Source of the DNA: Phaseolus vulgaris
Lineage: Eukaryota > Streptophyta > Magnoliopsida > Fabales > Fabaceae
Assembly (NCBI RefSeq): GCF_000499845.2
Contig: NC_023749.2
Coordinates: 26,306,375-26,370,374 of the forward strand
Length of the DNA stretch: 64,000 nt
Direction of reading: 5' to 3'
How positions within the stretch are numbered: the first letter of the stretch is position 1; each line of letters starts with the position of its first letter. This document shows positions 58,501-64,000 of this stretch, one piece after another. Position numbers and translations under genes: made by a program. The notes under the pieces were generated by a model. The model saw only the letters and a program-made list of their open reading frames with translations, did not search any database and had not been told where the DNA came from.

Positions 58501-60960
58501 GCCATGCGGAGTCCGACATCGGTAAAGGAGGTTCAACAGTTGACAGGGCGGATGGCGGCGCTCTCGAGGTTTGTTTCCGCCGGAGGAGAAAAGGGGCACT
58601 CGTACTTCCAGTGCCTCAAGAGAAACAGTCGCTTTGCATGGACTGAGGAATGCGAAGCGGCTTTCGTTAAGCTGAAGGATTACCTGGCGACGCCTCCAGT
58701 TCTCTGCAAACCGGTAACGGGCGTGCCCCTCCGGTTGTATTTTACTGTAACAGATAGGGCCATCAGTTCTGTGTTGGTCCAAGAGCAGGACCAGAGTCAG
58801 AAGCCCATCTACTTTGTAAGCAAAGCCTTACAGGGAGCTGAGACAAGGTACCAAGCACTGGAGAAGGCGGCGCTGGCGGTAGTGTTCTCGGCTAGGAGGC
58901 TCCGTCATTACTTCCACAGTTTTACGGTGGTGGTAATGACCAACCTCCCCATACAGAAGGTGCTGCAGAAGCCCGATGTGGCAGGAAGAATGGTACGCTG
59001 GGCCGTGGAACTGTCAGAATTCGACATACAGTACGAGCCTAGAGGATCCATTAAAGGGCAGGTGTACGCGGATTTTGTAGCAGAACTTTCGCCCGGAGGT
59101 GAGCAAGAAGTGGAAGCGGGTTCACAGTGGCTGCTCTTGGTTGATGGCTCCTCAAACCAACAAGGGAGTGGTGCGGGAATAGTGCTGGAAGGACCCGACG
59201 GCATACTGATCGAGCAGGCCTTGCGTTTTTCCTTCAAGGCAAGTAACAACCAAGCAGAATACGAAGCCCTGATTGCAGGAATGCTCTTGGCCAAGGAGAT
59301 GGGCGCACAGAACCTCCTAGTGAAGAGCGACTCCCAGTTGATTACGGGGCAGGTGTCGGGTGAGTTCCAGGCGAAGGACCCCCAGATGGCGGCGTATCTA
59401 AAATACGTCCAGTTGTTGAGAGGGGCGTTCAACGCTCTTGAGTTAATACACGTCCCGAGGGAGCAGAATGCCAGAGCCGACCTGCTCGCAAAGCTGGTCA
59501 GCTCAGGCAAGGGGGGTAGACAGAGGACAGTGATCCAGGAGACCCTCAAAGCTCCGCGTCGATTCGTGGAAGACAACAGGGTGGATGTCCTCCAGATTTA
59601 TGCATCAGGGGGAAGGCCTAGGAGTCATTCCTCATTAACCCAAGATACGCAGAGGGCGCCCCGCATCAGTATATACGCGGGTGCGTCTGAGGAGGAGCAA
59701 TTGCAGGTTTGTGTCCTGTCCACGGGAGACACCTGGATGACGCCCTATAAACGATACCTGGCGGATGGGGCCCTTCCAGTGGACCCTGAAGAGGGTAAGA
59801 AAATCAAAAGGAACGCCGCAAGATATACTTTGGTGGATGGGGTGTTGTTCAGGCACGGCTTCACTCACCCTATCCTAACATGCGTCAGTGGCGATGAGTG
59901 CACCAGGATAATGGCGGAGCTACACGAAGGCATCTGCGGAAGCCATGTAGGAGGAAGATCCTTAGCCTCCAAGGTAATACGCGCAGGTTTCTTCTGGCCA
60001 ACAGTGAAAGAGGATTGCGCACGACACGCCCAGCGGTGTAGGCAATGCCAAAAGCACGCCGACTGGCACAAGGCGCTGCCAGAAGAGTTGCGGTCCATAT
60101 ACAGCCCGTGGCCTTTCCACAGATGGGGTATCGACATCTTGGGCCCCTTCCCACTGGCAATCAGGCAGATGAAATATCTGATCGTCGCCATAGAATACTT
60201 CACTAAGTGGATAGAGGCAGAGCCCGTGGCACAAATCATCCCGCATAAGGTACAACATTTTGTGTGGAGAAACATCGTGTGTCGCTTTGGCGTACCCAGA
60301 CGCCTGATATCTGACAACGGGACCCAGTTCGCCAGTCAGCAGTTGAGAAATCTGTGCGCTGAAGTGGGAATCAAGCAAGTGTTCGCGTCGGTCGAACACC
60401 CCCAGACCAATGGACAAGTAGAGTCAGCAAACAGAGTTCTGCTGAGGGGGTTAAAAAGAAGGTTAGAGAAGGCCAAAGGGGCGTGGGCGGAAGAGGTGCC
60501 AAGGATTGTATGGGCATACCACACCACGCCCCAATCCTCTACTATGGAGACGCCGTTCAGTTTGGTGTACGGGTCGGACGCGATGATTCCAGTAGAAATA
60601 CACGAAAGCTCACCGCGTTTTCAAAACTTTGTGGTGGAGGAATCTAATGCGGAAAGACGGGTAAACCTGGATCTGCTAGAAGAGGCCAGGGAAGAAGCTA
60701 GAATAAAAGCTGAAGCGATGAAGAGAAGAGTGGAGCGGCAATATAGCTCTAAAGTAAAGCCACGACAGTTTCAGGTGGGCGACCTGGTGATGAGGAAAGC
60801 TCACCCTTACGAGTTGGAGAATAAGCTGTCTCCCAAGTGGACCGGGCCCTTCAGAGTTACTGAGGCTAAGGGCAACGGTTCGTACAACCTGGAGACTTTA
60901 GATGGAGGCCCTATCCCGCGCAGTTGGAATGCAGCCAACTTAAAATTTTATTTCAGTTGA
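55561..60960 (+). CDS. gag-pol: Gag-Pol polyprotein of element C, intact (1799 residues)
   Basis: Start ATG 55561; an upstream in-frame TTG at 55540 is less likely. Domains in order: N-terminal coiled coil (~15-75); Gag core (~90-260); zinc-knuckle variant CX2HX4HX4C from C367; protease with D501 (VDQGSS); Ala/Glu-rich linker (~650-695); RT (~800-970) with MPFGLKN and YVDD at 913-916; RT-linked RNase H; a second, archaeal-type RNase H from D1195 (VDGSSNQQGSGAG, NQAEYEAL, SDSQLITGQV, NARADLLAKL), the hallmark of the Tat lineage; integrase with HHCC finger and D1525, D1585, E1621 (D-X35-E); C-terminal module WTGPFRVTEAKGNGSY. No stop or frameshift; all catalytic residues seen are present. It would supply particle, copying and integration functions. 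Confidence 0.95.
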   Translation: MAPTRRRAARAAPADLSMQQVLEIMRGLQQDMADSKMEQERMQADLDASHERNEELHRVNEELRQGLRNDRRRPGQDETENHSPPREFSTPFSQEILDAAIPNTFAGPKVIFTGMEDPETHLAAFHTQIVLIGGSDAAKCKLFMSTLTGMAMDWFISLPEGHITSFRQLSRLFRKQYLANKALPPVSYDLFDVKQYQGETLKEYINRFGAQVVKVGTTEEPMIVYAFVKGVCPGPFGESIIRNRPRTFAELRRRAVEHIASEGEVCVKRTSAVPSRPRGPTRVQPVRVNETTTGRKKPEARRPYEARKPQPRGPAGGERPARERARPVRYNFVVELKDLIAVPNIVERLRRPAKTDKVLGLRKDSWCEFHEAFGHQIDNCLSLGYQLDELVRTGFLKDYVAESTTTATLPPPVDEPAHEMPVLGEVHTIAGGFSGGGPTASQRKKYARGVNSIEERLSGEPWESDIVFTRRDLRDVVPHDNDPVVISVVTAGRKVHRVLVDQGSSADVMFLSTFNKLRLSPDLLSPYTGCLYGFGDNQIEVRGYLELRTTFTYGEASRTKSIRYLVVNANSAYNILLGRPALNRLSAISSTRHMKMKLPDLSGRVIVIRSDQEEARKCYENSLKTKRGVFMVYERPPSADATMIEATPARLTLEEAIAERAMPEADVPMEEAPVEEAAPEEEAAPAEDDNREQPAANTLEREIGGKAFKLRSSLSPEEQEGVAEVISRHLDAFAWSASDMPGIDPDFLCHHLSMDATVRPVRQRRRKFNEERQQVVKDETQKLLSAGHIREIQYPEWLANVVLVKKVNGKWRMCVDFTDLNKACPKDSYPLPSIDALVDSASGSKVLSFLDAFSGYNQIKMHPRDESKTAFMTETCSYCYKVMPFGLKNVGATYQRLMDKVLAPMLGRNVYAYVDDMVVASQNRVQHMADLEELFNTISKYRLKLNPEKCVFGVEAGKFLGFLLTERGIEANPDKCAAIIAMRSPTSVKEVQQLTGRMAALSRFVSAGGEKGHSYFQCLKRNSRFAWTEECEAAFVKLKDYLATPPVLCKPVTGVPLRLYFTVTDRAISSVLVQEQDQSQKPIYFVSKALQGAETRYQALEKAALAVVFSARRLRHYFHSFTVVVMTNLPIQKVLQKPDVAGRMVRWAVELSEFDIQYEPRGSIKGQVYADFVAELSPGGEQEVEAGSQWLLLVDGSSNQQGSGAGIVLEGPDGILIEQALRFSFKASNNQAEYEALIAGMLLAKEMGAQNLLVKSDSQLITGQVSGEFQAKDPQMAAYLKYVQLLRGAFNALELIHVPREQNARADLLAKLVSSGKGGRQRTVIQETLKAPRRFVEDNRVDVLQIYASGGRPRSHSSLTQDTQRAPRISIYAGASEEEQLQVCVLSTGDTWMTPYKRYLADGALPVDPEEGKKIKRNAARYTLVDGVLFRHGFTHPILTCVSGDECTRIMAELHEGICGSHVGGRSLASKVIRAGFFWPTVKEDCARHAQRCRQCQKHADWHKALPEELRSIYSPWPFHRWGIDILGPFPLAIRQMKYLIVAIEYFTKWIEAEPVAQIIPHKVQHFVWRNIVCRFGVPRRLISDNGTQFASQQLRNLCAEVGIKQVFASVEHPQTNGQVESANRVLLRGLKRRLEKAKGAWAEEVPRIVWAYHTTPQSSTMETPFSLVYGSDAMIPVEIHESSPRFQNFVVEESNAERRVNLDLLEEAREEARIKAEAMKRRVERQYSSKVKPRQFQVGDLVMRKAHPYELENKLSPKWTGPFRVTEAKGNGSYNLETLDGGPIPRSWNAANLKFYFS

Positions 60961-60990
60961 CCTATGTAAGCAACATGTAACAATTTAGTT

Positions 60991-61050
60991 GAAGGGGACG
61001 CTCTTTTTCCCTTTCGGGGGTTTTTTAACGAGGTCACCCTAATAAATGGA
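60991..61050 (+). other. Conserved post-pol sequence element of C
   Basis: AAGGGGACGCTCTTTTTCCC, then CGGGGGTTTTTTAACGAGG and TCACCCTAATAAA start about 30 bases after the pol stop. It matches the B element at 48331-48390. It contains AATAAA and can form a small GGG...CCC stem. Confidence 0.5.
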
Positions 61051-61360
61051 AAAACCAGTTGAGAAAAAGAAGTGCTTTGGTTTTCAGCCTTTATTTTTCC
61101 TTGTTAGAAGTAATGTGATGCGTCGCCTAGGCCATGGCGTCGCCCAAGGAAGAAGGCGTCGCCTAGGTCTTGGCGTCGCCCAGAAAGAAGACGCCGCCCA
61201 AGGGAAAGCATGCATCATTGGCGGAACGAGACGAAAGGAAGTTGCGCGGTATATGAAGCATATGCAAAGTAAAGTGGCGTTGTAAAGAATTATGATATTG
61301 AAAAGTTGTTGTTACAAGCAATGTTCAGTACAAAATGCAAAAACACAAACAAGCCACTTC
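61051..61360. other. 3' spacer of element C with GCGTCGCC repeats
   Basis: Three to four imperfect copies of GGCGTCGCC(T/C)AGG/AAGAAG at 61122-61200, otherwise featureless. The plus-strand ORF at 61046-61285 is a product of these repeats and is not supported. Confidence 0.5.
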
Positions 61361-62326
61361 TCAGCGCTCATCAGAGTCATCACTAGAGGAAGGCGAAGCC
61401 TCTTTCCCAGCCCGCAGCGCTCGAGTAAGTCGTGTCCTCTTTTCTCGGCTTATTTTCGAACCTGCACAAAGGGAACAGATGTGTTAGAGACACAGTGAAG
61501 AAAGACAGGCACAGTTAGAAAGTAACGAAGGTCGAAGTTGCCTAAGGCAGTGGTTCTTACTTATGTACTTCTCAAGAGTCCTAGTGTTGAACTCCAAGCT
61601 GATCACCGTAGCGGAGTCAAAACCTCCCGCCTCAGCAAGAATCCGGCAAGCTATTTGATCACTTGGAGCCAGATTCTTGAGGGGTTTGGCTTTGAGGGCC
61701 TTTTCCTCTCTCACCCAGTACAGCGGAAACCCATCGAGGGCGTCGGGAACAAGATCAGTACAGCAGATCTTGAAGAACCGGCCTTTCCACCCCGTGAACG
61801 AGCTTTGGAAGGGTGTGAAGAGAACTCTTCCGGGAACATTGCTGAGAGTTACCCAGAGGTTGTGTCTCTGTCTCTTCACCTCAAAAAAGTGAAGAAAGAG
61901 GTCAACCGAGGGTGCACAACCCAGAAACCCAAAGAGGACATCGAAGGCTTTGACAAAGGCCCAGCTGTTGGGATATAACTGGGCTGGAGCCATGTTGATC
62001 TCCGTCGACAGTTCCTTCTCGAACCGGGAGAAGGGTAAGCGCACCCCGATGGTCTTGAACACCACCTGGTAAAAGTAAAAGAAAGGGACCCCGTCGTTCG
62101 CTCGTTCGTCTCCACACACTGGCTCCCCCAGAGTGCAAGGGAGCACAACGATGTCGTCATCGTGCCTCCTCGCGAAGGCCCGATGGTCGTAAGAACACAA
62201 CTCCCCTTTGTGTTCCCGTACGGCCCTGGTGGAGAGCAAGCATGAACACTCATCAAGAAGTTCGCCCGAGGCCCAAGGGTACAAGTCTTTGGGACGGACC
62301 CTGGAGGAAGCATCGTGAGAAGACAT
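61361..62326 (-). CDS. Antisense gene of element C: gypsy-type transposon (PF04195-like) protein, short form
   Basis: Reads against gag-pol. Exon 1: 62326-61561, from an ATG to a phase-1 donor (ATAA|GTAAGA). Predicted intron: 61560-61462 (99 nt, acceptor TTTGTGCAG). Exon 2: 61461-61361. Predicted 288 residues. Exon 1 carries the same domain as B and D: LYPWASGELLDE, LPFSRFEKELSTEIN, APAQLYPNSWAFVKAF, LDGFPLYWV. Exon 2 is short, basic then Ser/Asp-rich (SSSDDSDER at the end), with no coiled coil. The donor falls at the same place and phase relative to the domain as in B and D, which supports the model. If unspliced the frame ends at 61484. Function unknown. Confidence 0.7.
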
Positions 62327-63602
62327 TCTTTAACAAGATCAAGATGGCTGGAAATGCAAGAGTTGAGCGAGGGGAGCGGTTAGAACAGCCCTTCGACAAA
62401 GAAGAAAGGGTGCAAGAAGAAAGAACGTAAGTAGGTTATGAAGAGTGAGAAAATGGTGAAGATAGTTTCAGAGCTTGAAGAGTTAAATAAAGCGGTTAGA
62501 GCGCCAAACGACGTGAATGGATGCACCGCACGATCGATACACGTGGCAGAAGATGAAAGGATGACTCTGGCACCACTGGTTTACATCAGAAAATGTCCCG
62601 TCAACAGAATATCCAAGGGTACGATCCGCCGTCGAAAATGAGTCAAGGGCATAGCAGGAGTCAGGGCTTGATGAACTGACCAAATGTCCCACAAACCATA
62701 CAAGTAGCGCCACGTGGATCAGGTCGAATGACAGAAGGTCCCATCAGCTATACGAGGAGCGCCATGTGGATGGCACAGACAAAGCCTTGGGCTCTTCGCT
62801 GTTATCAAGCGTTGACCAAGGCAAGAGTTAAGGTCAATGTCAAGGTAAAGGTAACGCCCGAGGCGTTGCCAGGAAGGACGTAAAGGGCGACGACCGCGCG
62901 AGATGTCGCGGGTGTCGCCAACCCAAATACCGACAGGCATCGCCTCCCCGATACCCACAGGTAGGAAAGACTGTGGAGGGAGACGAAAGCAAAGAAAGCA
63001 AAGTTAGTCACAGGCGTCGCCTCCCCGATACCCACAGGTAGGAAAGACTGTGGAGGGAGGCGAGACCACCGAGCGCCAGCGAGTCACTGGCAGGGTGTTC
63101 CCCGATACTTATGGGAAGGAAAGACCATGGAGGGAACAGACCCCCCCCACGACACTCGGCGTTTTAGACACCCGGGACGATACGGCACTGCTCTAGCAGG
63201 CCTCTCCTTAGGCGTGGGCGCCGAGCGTTTGAGATCAAGGAAAAGACCTTTCGGTATCAGAGACGTCCCGAGGACGATACGGCTTCACTAAGTGAGCCTC
63301 TCCATGGGCGTGAGGGTTGGCGCGCAACCTTTCCCGATCATACCAAACCGCCCAACGAAGTGTGAGAAACGGGCGGAACACAGATAAAATAATTGAAGCG
63401 TATGAAGGGAAAAGATGAGAACGAGATCGCATAGGCGGAATCGCATGTGAAAAAGAAATAGAGACAACCATGCGAATGTCCCAAATCAGTAACAAGAGTG
63501 TGGATAGTTCAAAGAATTACAAGTTTTGGCAGATAGAATTAAAAAGCGAAGGTACATAATGAAGAGTTTTGAAGAGGAGGGTGGCGGATGAGGGGCAGCA
63601 GT
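62327..63602. promoter_or_regulatory. Upstream region of C's antisense gene, with CACGTG boxes and tandem repeats
   Basis: Non-coding. CACGTG occurs at 62540-62545 and 62711-62716, about 215 and 385 bases before the antisense ATG, echoing the CACGTG upstream of the B and D genes. AGCGCCA(C/T)GTGGAT is duplicated (62706 and about 62758). Three tandem copies of a 76-78 bp unit (TCCCCGATAC at 62945, 63023, 63099, with GGTAGGAAAGACTGTGGAGG) follow. Plus-strand ORFs at 62242-62641 are chance. Confidence 0.45.
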
Positions 63603-64000
63603 TCAGTCGTTCAAATCCATGGGCACGACCTTCCCGTCGACTACGTGGTGTGTGGGGTCGCAGTTTGAAAGGTTGACGCCAGGATTCTCGCAGGACGCCT
63701 GGGACAGGGCCTCTTGGAACCCCTCCTCGAAGGTGCCCGCCATCTCCTGGATAAGGGACTTTTTCTCCTTCTCCAGTTCCTCAATGGCGGCGTCTCCAGA
63801 GGCCACCTGCTTCTCCAGAGCCTCTTTCTCCACACGAAGCCGGCTAACCTCGACCTGCAGTTTTTCGTAGTCAACTCGGAGAAGGTCCATAGCTTTGGCC
63901 TGCGTGGCCATTTCCTCCTCCATCCGTTCCACCTTGGCAGTTTGTTCACAGCAACGGTCCTTCAGGTCCTTTTGAGTTTCTGCGTCTGCTTTGACCAATC
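63603..64000 (-). CDS. Antisense coiled-coil ORF, C-terminal part, running off the window
   Basis: Open on the minus strand from the window edge to a stop at 63603-63605, about 132 residues. Almost all coiled coil (RMEEEMATQAKAMDLLR, LEKQVASGDAAIEELEKEKK) followed by a short tail with VVDGKVVPMDLND. The VVDGKVVP motif and the coiled coil match the end of exon 2 of the B and D antisense genes. Here it lies upstream of the PF04195-like ORF instead of being spliced onto it, so in C the two parts look like separate genes in reverse order, or this belongs to a neighbouring element. The start is outside the window. Confidence 0.65.
   Translation of the reverse strand, partial: LVKADAETQKDLKDRCCEQTAKVERMEEEMATQAKAMDLLRVDYEKLQVEVSRLRVEKEALEKQVASGDAAIEELEKEKKSLIQEMAGTFEEGFQEALSQASCENPGVNLSNCDPTHHVVDGKVVPMDLND

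Larger units (their letters stand above)
55461..64000 (+). mobile_element. Element C: Tat-lineage Ty3/gypsy element, intact gag-pol, right end outside the window
   Basis: Plus-strand element with primer site, leader, one uninterrupted Gag-Pol ORF, a conserved post-pol motif and an antisense gene of its own (61361-62326). It is homologous to A and B at the protein level but from a different, more distant family. The 3' LTR was not found in the window, so the element continues beyond 64000. With B's LTR glued to its 5' LTR, its own left target duplication cannot be seen. Confidence 0.85.

Noticed and set aside
58249..58782. 177-codon minus-strand ORF opposite the RT of element C
   Set aside because: Shadow of the strongly conserved RT frame, with no domain of its own.
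61538..61978. 146-codon plus-strand ORF opposite C's antisense gene
   Set aside because: Shadow frame; the minus strand carries the conserved PF04195-like domain and splice sites.
1..64000. A host gene, tRNA or rRNA
   Set aside because: Every coding stretch I could interpret belongs to a retroelement, and nothing resembling a tRNA cloverleaf or rRNA was seen.

Overview
The window is a block of nested transposable elements and satellite DNA from a plant nuclear genome. I see no host single-copy gene, rRNA or tRNA. The element types (a Sirevirus-like Ty1/copia element, and Tat-lineage Ty3/gypsy elements with a second RNase H and an antisense gene) point to an angiosperm. A dicot, possibly a legume, is my guess; nothing in the window proves the species.

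Layout, left to right. (A) 1-14878, minus strand: a Tat-type Ty3/gypsy element cut by the window start, with a damaged gag-pol (1-3327) and its 5' LTR on the right. That LTR is split by (F) 4045-14438, plus strand, a complete Sirevirus-like copia element with LTRs that match base for base as far as I could read, a 5-bp target duplication, intact gag and pol and a third ORF. 14879-32748 is a 17.9-kb AT-rich satellite array built from 87-101 bp and 222 bp modules, grouped into ~819-bp and 2456-bp higher-order repeats. (D) 32749-42918, minus strand: the 3' part of another Tat element (3' LTR, antisense gene, 3' non-coding DNA), interrupted by (E) 37208-42582, plus strand, a young non-autonomous element encoding only Gag and protease. 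(B) 42919-55051, minus strand: a full-length but decayed Tat element with both LTRs, a frameshifted gag-pol (48453-53894) and an intact antisense gene (44306-46941). (C) 55052-64000, plus strand: a third Tat family with the 3' part of its 5' LTR, an uninterrupted 1799-residue Gag-Pol (55561-60960) and its own antisense gene; it runs off the right edge.

The most interesting system is the antisense gene carried between pol and the 3' LTR of the three Tat copies that include that region. It reads opposite to gag-pol and encodes a protein related to the 'putative gypsy type transposon' family (PF04195-like). In B and D this is joined through a phase-1 intron to a proline-rich, coiled-coil exon ending in VVDGKVVP. 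C has a shorter spliced version, and a separate coiled-coil ORF with the same C-terminal motif lies upstream of it. Splice sites on the antisense strand are invisible in the element's own genomic RNA, which would let introns survive retrotransposition. A CACGTG box lies upstream of the gene in all three.

Relative ages: F inserted into A, and E into D, after A and D were in place. F (no LTR difference seen) and E (two differences in 969 bp) are young. B (a few percent LTR divergence, mostly transitions, many frameshifts) is old, and its outer flanks do not match, so the B/D/C junctions have probably been rearranged.
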